This document shows, in pieces, positions 9,936 to 20,506 of a stretch of 64,000 bases of DNA (the stretch's first letter is position 1; each line of letters begins with the position of its first letter). Made by a program: the position numbers and the translations under genes. The notes under the pieces are model-generated. The model worked only from the letters and a program-made list of their open reading frames with translations, was not told the origin of the DNA and searched no databases. Source of the stretch: Rhizophagus clarus (Eukaryota > Glomeromycota > Glomeromycetes > Glomerales > Glomeraceae); contig BLAL01000027.1 in NCBI GenBank assembly GCA_015698045.1, positions 188,501 to 252,500 on the forward strand, in the 5' to 3' direction.

Positions 9936-10188
9936 TTAACGGCGTCACCTTTAGCTTTGGGATTAAGTGCTGTAATAGGTAAGTTTTTTTTTTTTTGCTT
10001 TTATTCTTTTTTCTTTTTCTCTTATTAACTTGTTCTTTTTTTTTAGGTGCGACTGTTTTTAATTCCATTTCAGTGGAAATTCAAGATGAGTTTTAATTCT
10101 TTTTTTTGTTTTCTTTTCATTTTTTCCCTTGTTCTTTTACTAAACTTTCTGTCTTTTTTAGATGTGTATCATTTGAGTGAAAATTCAA
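9936..10188 (+). other. Plus-strand micro-exons (array 4), frame-compatible
   Basis: Exons 9936-9978 (43 nt, acceptor TTCTTTAG, donor GTAAGT), 10047-10085 (39 nt, acceptor TTTTTTAG, donor ATGAGT instead of GTGAGT) and 10162-10188 (27 nt, acceptor TTTTTTAG, donor GTAAGT). Exon spacing is 111-115 bp. Joined, they stay in one frame: TASPLALGLSAVIG, then ATVFNSISVEIQ, then DVYHLSENS. Exons two and three are themselves repeats (CATTTCAGTGGAAATTCAAG versus CATTTGAGTGAAAATTCAAG) and resemble array 1 exons (GATTTCAGTGGGAAT). The single donor defect is a G-to-A change. This is the best-preserved coding potential in the island, but no start codon is identified. Confidence 0.45.
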
Positions 10189-10189
10189 G

Positions 10190-10965
10190 TAAGTCTTTTA
10201 CGTCTCTTTCTCTTGTTATTTTATTTTTCTTTTAAGATGATATTAACCATTTTCTTTTTCTTTTTTCTATGGGTGGGTGTTCTGGCTTTTCTTTTATTTT
10301 TTTATTTCTCTTATTTTCATGGTTTCTTTGTTTCTTTTTTTCATTGTTTCTTTCGTTTCTTTCCATGGTTCTTTCATTGATCTTTTGTGGTTCCCTTTGT
10401 TATTCCTTTCATTGATCTTTTGTTCCTTTTGTCATTGTTTCTTTCATTGCTTTTTTGGTTTCTTTCATTGATTTTTGGTTTCTTTCATTACTTTTTTTCA
10501 TTTCTTTAATTTATCTTTGGTTTCTTTCATTGCTTTTTCCATTTCTTTCATTGATCTTTGATTTCTTTCATTGCTTTTTTTATTTCTCTCATTACTCTTT
10601 GGCTTCTTTTGTTGCTTTTTTTTCATTCCCTTTATTGATTTTCATTCCTCCTTTGCTTCCTTTCATTCTCTTTTATTCCCCCTGTTTTTTTTTCATTCGC
10701 TATTTGTTTCTTTCATTCCTTTTAATTCCATCTTTGTTTCTTTTATTTTTTTTCATTCTCTTTATTCCTTTTCATTTCCCTTTTGTTTTCTCATTCATTT
10801 TTATTCTTTTTTTGTTTCATTCATTCCTTTTCACTATCCTTTATCTTTTTTGTTCCTTCTTCATTTCTCTTTGATTATCTTTGCTTCCCTTCATCCCTTT
10901 TCATTTATCTCTTCTTTCCTTTATTCTTTTGTCATCCTTTCTTACTGTATTTTCCATTCTTATAT
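10190..10965. repeat. Pyrimidine-rich degenerate satellite
   Basis: About 775 bp of TTTCTTTCATTG/TTTTTCATTTC-type sequence, almost free of purines on the plus strand apart from the recurring CATTG/GATC. Phe/Ser-rich ORFs in all three plus frames are low-complexity artefacts. The purine-rich tract at 52,613-53,040 is a similar sequence in the opposite orientation. Confidence 0.7.
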
Positions 10966-13109
10966 ATTGCAGTGCATTTGCAATTAGTACAGAACTATAG
11001 CATTAATATTACAGTTAAAATTGTGCAATTGTGGTTCAATTTTTTTATAAAATCATATATACATTGTGGTGTAATTTTTTTTTTTTTGATTAAAATATAA
11101 TTTCTTTCATACAATTTTCTTTTATAGTGATATTAATTATTATTCAACAAATTATTAAATGTGAAATTGTCTTTGTAATTATAGATTTTATAGATTGTAA
11201 CGTTAAAGTTTTTTTCTTTTTTATTTGACTAAATATCATTACTATCATATTACCAGTTACGGTATATTAAATCTAGCCAAAATTATGTTAAATCTAGCCA
11301 AAATTATGTTAATTCTGGCCAAAATTAAAATCGTCCTAAATTGCATTTTTTAAAAATTGTACGCACTTTTTTTGGATTATTATATTGCATATCTTTAACT
11401 TTTATAATACATTGTATAACAAAATTTAATATATTTGGATGATGAAATAAATCCGCCGATATGTATTTTTACTTTTAGTTAATTAGAAACATTTCTAATG
11501 TTTCTCTATTTTTTCTTTTTTTAGCAGTTTATTTTTTAAGATTTTTAGTTATACGGATTTATGGTGTGTTTTTTATTGATTTTAATTTTTTATTTTCACG
11601 AATTGTTAATTTATGAATTTATTTTTTATTTTTTTTTAGGTTGTCCTTTGACTCTCATATGATGCGAATTTAGGATTTTTTTAGGATGCATGATTGTGTA
11701 GATAATAGTTGTGGATAAATAGCAGATAGATTAATGTGAATAATAACAAGTGATAATAATATATAAATAAATAGATATTAGATTAAATTTTAATAATATT
11801 ATAATATGTACATTGCTATAAATAAAAATATTAATAAAACTACTATTATTCAGCCTATTTATCAATAATATTTGGATAGATAAATATAGTTTTCTTTAAG
11901 GTCGAATAAATATGTAATATCCTAATATAGGTAAAATGATGGGTGAATTTTTTTTCCAAATTTGAGATGATTGGCATCCTAAATGTGCCAAAAAAAATTG
12001 TGTTTTTGAGAATTTTTTAACTAAAGGATCATTAATCATCTTTAATTAAACTTAAAAACTCTGATAAATTTAATATAATTAATGATATTGTAATAATTTT
12101 ATTAACACAAGTTGAGCACAAAATTCAATCATGATTTTAGTTGACTTATGCACAATAGGTAACTGATAGGTAACCGATAGATGACCAATTTGTAGCTGTT
12201 AGTAGAACTTAAAAGCATGTTACATTGTATTGCTTTATCAACAAATAATTGATCATAAAATGTTATAATATGAAAAATGATTTCTACTTTGAAAAAAAAA
12301 AATAAAAATTTGCAGTATAATTAATATATGCAAACCGAATAATTACCAAATAACCAATAAAATTTGATAATTTTGTTAATTATATAATTGCATAAATTAT
12401 TTATTTATCTCCATATTTTTTTTTACCAAAAAACTTTTTCTTTCTTTAAATATTTTATAAAAGTATTTTTTATTGAAATTTTTTTTCTATTATCATGTTA
12501 TTCTTAATACTCTTATTAATATATTTTTCTAATGTATTTCTTCTTTTCACTAATATTCTAACTAATAACATTCTACTATTGATTTTTTTTACTTGTCCGT
12601 GTAAACAAATAGAAAATATATTGTTTATCTAAAAATAAATACAAAGATATGGAGTTTTTTTTCCCATCATATTATTCTTATCACTCTTATTAATATATTT
12701 ATCTAACGTGTTTTCTTTTACTAATGTTTCTACTAACAATATTCTACTATTAAATATTTTATTTTTTTTCTTTTACTAATACTTCTACTAATACTTCTAC
12801 TAATATTAACACTAACATTAATACTTATATTTTATATCTTTTTATTGATATTTCTTTTCTACTTTTACTAACCTTTATACTAATATTAATATTAATACTA
12901 TAATGTAAAAAAAAATTTTATTGATATTCCTTTTCTTTTGTTAATACTTAGTAAATTTTTTTTTATAATATTTTTTGTATAATTTTTTTATTATTAATTA
13001 AAATAAATAAAACTTTCATATAATTAAATGAATTAAATTACTTTAAATTACGTGAATTTAAATTATAAATTTATTATATTAATATTATTAAATCAATAAT
13101 CTAAATGCT
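10966..13109. other. AT-rich spacer with short repeats and two acceptor-like sites
   Basis: No gene is supported. AAATCTAGCCAAAATTATGTT is repeated with variants three times at 11,268-11,330. Acceptor-like TTTTTTTAG sites near 11,525 and 11,640 are each preceded by a T-rich tract; the second is followed by GTTGTCCTTTGACTC, echoing the array exon start. TACTAATACTTC-type simple repeats fill about 12,690-12,830. Confidence 0.4.
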
Positions 13110-13480
13110 ATTATCTGATATGTATGAAAATTATGTCTGATATGTCTATTAATATTCAGGTTTGATTAATAAATTATAAATATCTGATATATTTCAGTTA
13201 CATATAGGATACATATCAGGTATATATAGAATACTTATTAGCGGTATCTGATAAGTGTCTAATATTTATTATAATAATATCGGGTACCCAATAAATTTAT
13301 AATATATGATTGATATATGACTGATATCTATGATATATGTATACTATGTGTTACTATTTTTCTGCATCTGATGGGTACATATCAGGTACCTGATATGTGT
13401 AAGATCATACACATATCTTACATATATCTCACACATATCAGATACCTGATATGTATCTGATAATATCAATTTTGACCAGT
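13110..13480. repeat. TATCAGGTACCTGATATGT palindromic repeat cluster
   Basis: Dense, imperfect copies of ATCAGGTACCTGATATGTG and CACATATCAGATACC in both orientations. It is the same motif family as at 3,640-3,860. Probably a decayed foldback or MITE family. Confidence 0.5.
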
Positions 13481-13494
13481 ATCATGATCTATGA

Positions 13495-14545
13495 CCAGAA
13501 AATTCTATAATATCAACTTCTGGAATATCTTTATCTTTAAGCATTTGTATTGCTATTCTACAACAACTATGATTAACAATTTTTCAACTATTAGATAAAT
13601 CAATACCTGTTAAGATGACAATTTAATGCAATGTTTGCCATAATTTATTTTATTCTATTCTGTTTTTTTTATACTATATTCCTTTATTAATATCTAAAAA
13701 ATAATACTTTCTCAATATTATTATTTATCAATAAAAATGTAAATACATTTATTTACCTGCTTTTAATCTTATAGTCTTTAAAAAAAATGATGGACATATT
13801 TCTGAAAGTCTCATTGATTTATATTTTAAAGTGTCATATATGAATCAGTAATTATTTCCTTCAAAATCTGGTAAAATAGGAATTTTATGTGATGTAGATT
13901 TTCCATATTTATTTCTATTTCTCATGCCCTTCTGGTTATTTTTTTCAATAAATATTTCCAAATTTAATCCATCATCTTTTTTCGTGTTAATTGAATAATT
14001 GTTGATCTTTAATTTTATAAGCATCACCAGCCCACAAACTACATAATAAAAAAATCCAAAAGAATACCCTTCTAATCAATAATTCATTATCTTCATCATT
14101 GTAGAATGGTCTAGTATTTGTTAAATTTCTTGCCAAGTTAATGAATCTGCTTGTGCAGTTTCTCTTAACCCTTGAAGTTGAAGTTATTTCATTTTACCAT
14201 CTAAGGTTTTAATTGCTAAAGGAAAAGAATACTGATTCCAGATTTTATATAGCTTAATCACTGACTCTTCCTTTAAATATTTTACTAATGATGCATAACA
14301 ATTATATATAAACTTGATTTTATATTCTTTACCATTTAATTTTTTAAGCCATGTAATAAATTTATATAAGAAATCCTCAAGTTCATTACATATATCATAT
14401 TAATTAATTTTTTTTGTTATATTAGCTTCTTTATTAAATCTATCAACTATACGAAGTTATTTTGAAGTACATTTATTTGTATTTTTAACCCTCAAAAGTT
14501 ATTAAAGTCTATATATTTCTTCATGAGTAGGAATAGACATAATAG
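13495..14545 (-). pseudogene. Crypton-like tyrosine recombinase, decayed
   Basis: Minus-strand fragments in several frames give FITWLKKLNGKEYKIKF, LKEESVIKLYKIWNQYSF, RETAQADSLTWQEI, LNLEIFIEKNNQKGM, YGKSTSHKIPILPDFEG and, near the 3' end, NHSCCRIAIQMLKDKDIPEV and IIEFSGHRS. The last two match the conserved HxxR-like and GHRS regions of eukaryotic Crypton/DUF3504-type tyrosine recombinases. Multiple stops and frameshifts and an AT-rich interruption at about 13,630-13,790 make it non-functional. Family recognition is from motifs, not a search. Confidence 0.7.
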
Positions 14546-14559
14546 TAATAATATTATTA

Positions 14560-14755
14560 TTTTCTTAAAAAAAAGAGTATGCAAAAAAAAAAAAGTATAT
14601 AAGAAAAAAAAAAGAATGTAAAAAGAAAAAAAAAGCAAAAATAAAAAATAAAAAAGTAAAAAAAAAAAAGCTTAAAAAAGTAAAACAAAAAAAGTTTAAA
14701 AAAGTAAAAAAAAAAAAAGCTTAAAAAAGTAAAAAAAAGCTTAAGAAAATCCATC
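14560..14755. repeat. A-rich AAAAAAGT/AAAAAAGC simple repeat
   Basis: Plus strand almost entirely A with interspersed GT, GC and GTATA. The Phe-rich minus-strand ORF here is an artefact. Confidence 0.8.
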
Positions 14756-14803
14756 AGTATATATGTCATATATAATAAAATAAACCTGTTATTTTATAGA
14801 AAG

Positions 14804-14883
14804 CTAAGAATAACTTAGTATTCACTGATGTTCCTCTCCCTTTGGGAGATCCTTAAATCAGTGAATAACTTAGTTATCCTTAG
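14804..14883. repeat. 80-bp near-perfect foldback hairpin
   Basis: CTAAGAATAACTTAGTATTC at the left pairs with GAATAACTTAGTTATCCTTAG at the right, and CTCTCCC pairs with GGGAG in the middle, giving arms of about 38 bp with a tiny loop. It could be a solo foldback MITE or a structured transcript. Nothing nearby fixes its function. Confidence 0.65.
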
Positions 14884-15021
14884 ATATCCATGAAATAATA
14901 AGTATTTATTCTAATTCTTCTTCTTAGAATACGAAGTTTTGGCATGCATAAAGATGTAAAGTAAAATTATAAGTACAAATTAAAAAACTTTCAAATTTAA
15001 GTATCACTAGAAACTTTAAAC

Positions 15022-15422
15022 TAGGGACAATAATTTCCTGCTTTAAGTAGAAATCCACAGATTTGGCAAAAATGATGGTTCAAGGCAGATATTTAAAAAA
15101 ATAACCACAGATTTTCACAGATTTTAGGAAAAATGTTCAATCACATGATTTTAACCCAATCAAAAGGCCAATCTATTTATAGAGACTAATTGAAGTCTGC
15201 TTGCATCATGTGATTGTACCAGCTTAAACTATAATAGTATTCCGACTTTATGTACTGACCAATTGAATTTGCAAATTTGTTCGATTAAAAAATTTTTTTA
15301 TAGCCGAAATGAGCAGAAATTGCCAAACAAACATACACAGAAATAGGCGCAGAAATAGGCAGATCTTAGGTTAAATCGCCGCAGATTTTGCAAAATTTCG
15401 CCGCAGGAAATCATCGTCCCTG
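15022..15422. mobile_element. hAT-like MITE (401 bp) upstream of zinc-finger gene
   Basis: Inverted ends TAGGGACAATAATTTCCTGC and GCAGGAAATCATCGTCCCTG. Flanks CTTTAAAC (15,014-15,021) and CTTTGAAC (15,423-15,430) match at 7 of 8 positions, a slightly decayed 8-bp target duplication. The interior has repeated CACAGATTT and GCAGATTTTGCAAAATTTCG blocks and no ORF. It ends 136 bp before the zinc-finger ATG, so it may supply promoter sequence. Confidence 0.85.
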
Positions 15423-15557
15423 CTTTGAACCTAAAAAAGTGGGGCTTAAATTCGGAAGGATACGGTAACTAATATTTATTATTGAATACCGGTTATACAT
15501 TGGTTCACTCACTTGAAATATAATTTTTAATCGAACCCGTCTAATTCACATACTAAC

Positions 15558-16832
15558 ATGTCTGAGGGTGTTAATTTAATGCCTTTCGTCTGTAAATGGT
15601 TAGGTACTCATTCAGATCCACAACACTTTGAAACTGAGGAGAAACTTAGAAATCATATCATTCAGCATGACACCAATTCTTGCAAAAGATCAATTTCAGG
15701 AGACACAATTTATATATGTCCGTGGAAAGGTTGCAATAAACATCAGAGTAGTATTATTAAACTAGAACGTATAAAAATATAAGTACTTTTAGCTTTGCTT
15801 GTTCCATCGATCCTCTAGAAATAGTAATTATTATTGGATTTTGCAGAGCATTTACGTCAACACACCCAACAAAAACCATTCAAGGTAATCAATACTTTAC
15901 TGTTACTTTGTTTTATAAGTACAAGGGTGACTGAAATAATCGCGTTGACCTTTTTTCTTAGTGCCCAATTTGCAATCGTTTGCGATTTGGTTCTCCTGAT
16001 GCGCTAAGTCAACACTTGATTATGAACCATAATGATAGCTTTGTGGACTCTGATACCGATGATGAAAATGAAAAATTGAATTTAGGTATGTTACCACAAT
16101 TTTCTCCAATCTAGTAGTTAGAATTTACATCGAAGATGAGCTAAAACCACGTATCTTTAATTAAGAACGAAATATTATTAGACTATTAAAAAACTATCTT
16201 AGTTAAATATACATGATGAATTATATTTTCTCTTGTCCTAACATATTTTCTTTTCTTGTTAAAGGAAAAGTCGAAGATAAAAACGATGCTCGTGTGAAGG
16301 AAGAGGTCAGCAAAAATGAAACTGTACCAATAATTAATACCCAAAAATTATCTTATCGCGATGTTCTCGTTAAAGGAAGAGTCAATGAAAATAAAGACAA
16401 AGAGGAAAAGGCCGTGGTGGATTTATCTTATCAAGATCTTATTAAAGACATGGAGAATCTTAAATATCACGAACGTGAAAAGCTCGCGTGGGATTTATTA
16501 GATAAAGGGTTCGAAATTATCTCATTATTACCGAGAGTCCAGTTAGTGAATATGATTCTGAAAATGAAAACTATGATGATTTACCCGATGCGCCACGGGG
16601 ACCAAAATTGACTGAGATCGAATCGGACAGACTTATGTTGAAGGCAGTTGGTGAATTTTACAAAGATACAGAAGCTGGCAAATATTTTAGTAAAGCCTTT
16701 GAAATTATGGAAGACGGATTTTTTGAGCATAGATATGTTATTATTTGGTCACATTTACAGCAGAAATTCTTAAAATATCATTATCAATCATTTAAAATTT
16801 TAATAAATTTATTACATTTATCAATCATTTAA
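15558..16832 (+). CDS. C2H2 zinc-finger protein, four exons, probably frame-damaged
   Basis: Exons 15558-15768, 15847-15884, 15962-16085 and 16265-16832 join in phase with GT-AG introns. The N-terminus MSEGVNLMPFVCKWLG starts a degenerate first finger lacking its second Cys. Splicing exon 1 to 2 creates a canonical finger (CPWKGC, twelve residues, H-LRQ-H). Exon 3 opens with a second (CPICNRLRFG, ending LSQHLIMNH). An acidic linker and a Lys/Glu-rich exon 4 follow. Near 16,530-16,545 the coding frame shifts: downstream the other frame reads ESPVSEYDSENENYDDLPDA and LMLKAVGEFYKDTEAGKYF, so a one-base indel or an unrecognised splice is present. The C-terminus runs into a 37-bp minisatellite. 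Likely a nuclear DNA-binding protein; target unknown. Confidence 0.7.
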
Positions 16833-16968
16833 AATTTTAATAAATTTATTACATTTATCAATCATTTAAAATTTTAATAAATTTATTACATTTATCAATC
16901 ATTTAAAATTTTAATAAATTTATTACATTTATCAATCATTTAAAATTTTAATAAATTTATTACATTGA
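16784..16968. repeat. 37-bp minisatellite, 5 copies
   Basis: Five almost identical copies of a 37-bp unit containing TCAATCATTTAAAATTTTAA. The first copy supplies the last codons and stop of the zinc-finger ORF, so array expansion has probably replaced the original C-terminus or 3' UTR. Confidence 0.9.
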
Positions 16969-17012
16969 AGGTTAAGAACTAGTAAACATGAAATAGAGAT
17001 AAGATATAAAAA

Positions 17013-17686
17013 TTAGTTATTTCTATAATACCATCTCGCGCATTTGTCAAATGCCCTCCAAAAATCTCCTGATAGATCGGAAGCTATTTGCAATAATCTG
17101 AGGGTATTACGCAACTGCACACTAGGTTCTTGTGCAGATGTGCCTTTCTTTAATTTATTTTTATGGATTTTTTTTATTTTGATTCCTTTTATACCGAATT
17201 AATATAATTAAATCTTGGAAGCTCATCCCCTCTTTCCTAAGTTCTCTAACAAGTTATTTCTTTGGTTCTTTCGTGGTTAATTGCCTGATTATACAATTCA
17301 ATAAAATTATCAAATTTTTTATGATCTGGCAATTTTCTGTTGTAACGGTCTAATGCGATATGGTACCATTCGCCGATGATATGGCAAATTGAATCCTCTC
17401 TCTCCTAAACAAGGATCAAGCGATAATTTTAAGTTTAACACAGCTAAGTATCTCTATTAAGCAAAAATATACTGTACATACTTTTTCCGTACTTATCGAC
17501 TATTATCAAAAAGTCTTGAGAACCAATTGCACGGGTCTACACATCTTGAGGAAGTCAGGAATACTTGGTGGATGGTCTTTGAACCTTATACCATGTAACA
17601 AAATCATCTTGATCGACTTGAACATTATTGTTTCTTTCAATACATTCACCCGTTGTTTTTTGATAAAATCTCACCAATCTCGCCAT
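17013..17686 (-). pseudogene. Unrecognised intron-bearing gene, frame-disrupted
   Basis: On the minus strand an ATG at 17,686 opens MARLVRFYQKTTGECIERNN and QDDFVTWYKVQRPSTKY. After a frame change it reads IGSQDFLIIVDKYGKSMY, then a probable intron. Next come HIIGEWYHIALDRYNRKLPD and FDNFIELYNQAINHERTKEI, then GMSFQDLIILIRYKRNQ. It ends RNTLRLLQIASDLSGDFWRA and a stop at 17,013. The long, compositionally normal coding stretches are clearly protein-derived. At least two frame changes and an in-frame TAA indicate decay, though a small intron could explain one. I do not recognise the family. It is convergent with the zinc-finger gene, separated by the minisatellite. Confidence 0.55.
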
Positions 17687-17997
17687 TTAATATAGAATAG
17701 TTTATCAATAAAAAATCACAGTTTTCAAAATATTACTTTATAACAATTAAACAAAGACAGTATTAATTAATGACTCCTTACATATTTTTTTTTTTGAATG
17801 ATATTGACCTCTTCCAAACATAGACCCAAATTCGATTTTTGGACTCGTAGTAATGTGATTTTTTTTATCTGTAATTGTTGTAATTGGTTCTAATTGTTCT
17901 AATTGTTCTCGGAAATTGTATCATGTCACATGACTTATTCTTCTAATGATATACTGCGGAATATTTGTATTCACGCGCAGCTAGGTGGGCGGCGCAG

Positions 17998-18127
17998 GGA
18001 TTTATTACCGTATAGTTCCGAAATTAAGCAACCCTCGAAAATAAGGAACCCTGGCCTGCATTATAACAAATTTGGCCAGCGTTAACTGCAAAATGTTGCT
18101 TATTTTCAGAACTATATGGTAAATCTG
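17998..18127. repeat. Two-tier palindromic MITE-like element
   Basis: Outer arms TTACCGTATAGTTCCGAAAT and TTTCAGAACTATATGGTAAA with internal AAGCAAC/GTTGCTT, and inner arms CTGGCC/GGCCAG, so the 130 bp can fold into one long hairpin. It is notably GC-richer than its surroundings. No unequivocal target duplication was found. Confidence 0.6.
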
Positions 18128-20506
18128 GATAAAACCATATAACCCATGTTAAATCTGGTAGAATCAAACAGAATTAGACCTATATTATTCTCTAATAATG
18201 TCAACAATTAATAAATTTTTAGTCAGTACACTACACAATATTGAATCTTGACAGATACTGATAATCTGTATGAATACCTGTAAAGACACTATGCATAATC
18301 TGCCTATTCTGGGTTAAATCCTCTAATTTATAATAAAGCATTTTTTGAGAAATTTAAAAAAATCAATGAAGCAATCTTGTGAATTCTTGATTCCTAAATA
18401 TTACTATAAATATGACTTTATAAATTTCTATACAATAGTTATCTAGTGAGCTTACAGAAATTACAAGAAGAGATTTGAATCTTTGGCAAAACGAGTTTGA
18501 AAGACAATAAGAAATAATGGTATTCCTGATAGAAAGAAATTCTTAGATATACTTACATATAATTAAATGGTAATCCTAAGACATAAGAAGAGTATGATAT
18601 AGTTTGCAATGAATTTCATGCTTTATTTAGAAAAGTTATTCAGATATATTGGAATAATTAATCCAGCTAAAGTAATTTCACCATATAAGAAATATATTTA
18701 TTGTTCTTCTAAAAGATGGATAGAAGCTAAGAAATATCAATTAAATTGATAATTAGATAAAATAATATATAGACTAACTTCTGATTTCTTGGAAAGGTTT
18801 TCGTTTGAATTGCATCATAATATTAATTATTATCATATAACTCAAAATTTATTAAAATATATAGGTATATGTGATATAAATTAGCACATTTTTGATCTTT
18901 GTTAAAGTATATATGATGTAATACATGACACATCACCCAAAATAGCTGTAAATCTGTATAACCTGCTTGTGAGACAAATTAATTTTTATACATAAGTAAT
19001 CAACCCCAAAAATTTTGAATTTTTTCTTCATAATATTTAGCTAAATAATTTTCAGCAGAATAGCATTTACTAATATAAATATTTGCTCTAAAAAAATGGA
19101 ATATTTCTATTATATTTTAAGTAGAATAATATCTATATAATGTTACCAGGTCTTAATATTAAACAATTAGGTGAAAAAAGTTTGTATATGCATTATCCCT
19201 AATAATTTTATAAATGTTGAGATCTTCAATATACATTCTGTATGTCTTTTACTAATGAACATAAAATTTGATGCAAAGTGCCTTACATATTCTCTTACTT
19301 TAATTTCAACATAAACTTAAATTCAAAAAAGACATGAATAGGAAAATTACAATACATTTAAAAAGGTAGTATGACAAAAAAGTATTGAAATTTACATTAT
19401 TTTTATTTCGTTTAGTAAGCTTCTAACATTATATTTTGATTACTTTCATCATCATGTCTTCAGAATATTTATATGTAAAAACTGTAGAATATTTGACCAT
19501 ATAATTGTTCCAGACTCATCTTTTACTGTGAGCCTACCCACATATTATATAATTATCAAAGGAAAAAAGAGAGATAATTAAATTTTATATTACACTTATA
19601 TTAATTATATAATTTATAAATATTATAATCTAATTGGTTATTAAATCTAATAGAAAAGAGATTAAAGATTTATAACAAATTGGATATTATGTGATATATG
19701 TAACTTCTTTTATACAGTAAGTAAAACCTAAAATTTAAGATTAAAATATTTTGTTCTTTAAATATTAAAATTAAAAAAATTATTTAAACAAAATTACTGA
19801 AATCTTTATTGATAAAATTCTTTAATATTATTATTTAATTATATGATATTATAAATTAATCAATTGAATTAAGCTATAAAATTATATATATTAATCATTT
19901 TCTAATCAATTAATAAAAAAAATCTTATTTATATAATATTTTAATAAAAAATAAAAATAAATTAAAAATAGAGTAATAATTAATTTTATATATTTATTGT
20001 ATCATATAATTCAAATTTTTAATATCTGAAATTTTTATTTCTACTTTATATAAATAATTATATAAGTATATATATATACTTATTTATAAATTTTATTCAA
20101 TAAAGATTTAAAATTTTATGTAATTTGATTCTAAAATATTCTGTAAAAATTTATAATTAAATAATTTAATCAATAATAAACTTTAATAGATTTCACTAAT
20201 TTTAATAAGTTTTATTTGTGTTGATATATTTTAAAAGTTTTAAGGTTTTAGAAATTTGTAAATTTGGCAAAATTAGGTTTGCTAAATTTCAAAATTAATA
20301 TCCAATGAAACTTATAGATTTTACCATAATATTAGTTAAAAATACATGTACTGTACATTTTATAAAAAGTAAAAACTTTTTTTTATAGATTTTTATTACA
20401 AAATATAAAATTCAAGTATTATGTAAAAATGCAAAATATACTTACATTTATTTTAAATTAAATAATAATAATTTTTTATTTTATATAAAATAAATATGTA
20501 TACTAT
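18128..20506. other. AT-rich intergenic DNA
   Basis: Largely featureless, over 80 percent A/T by eye. Apart from the degenerate coding stretch at 18,640-18,996 I see no gene. Short ATTAAATTATATA-type runs dominate 19,560-20,500. Confidence 0.5.
18640..18996 (+). pseudogene. Degenerate coding remnant, family unknown
   Basis: One plus frame reads IGIINPAKVISPYKKYIYC, then SSKRWIEAKKYQLN, two stops, then RLTSDFLERFSFELHHNINY, YHITQNLLKYIGI, two further stops, then DVIHDTSPKIAVNLYNLLVR. Composition is protein-like and a single frame holds over about 350 bp with four stops. Probably a transposon remnant; I cannot name the family. Confidence 0.35.

Noticed and set aside
10177..11100. Several overlapping Phe/Ser/Leu-rich ORFs of 60-139 residues
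   Set aside because: Produced in all three frames by pyrimidine-rich low-complexity DNA; no domain, start context or codon bias.
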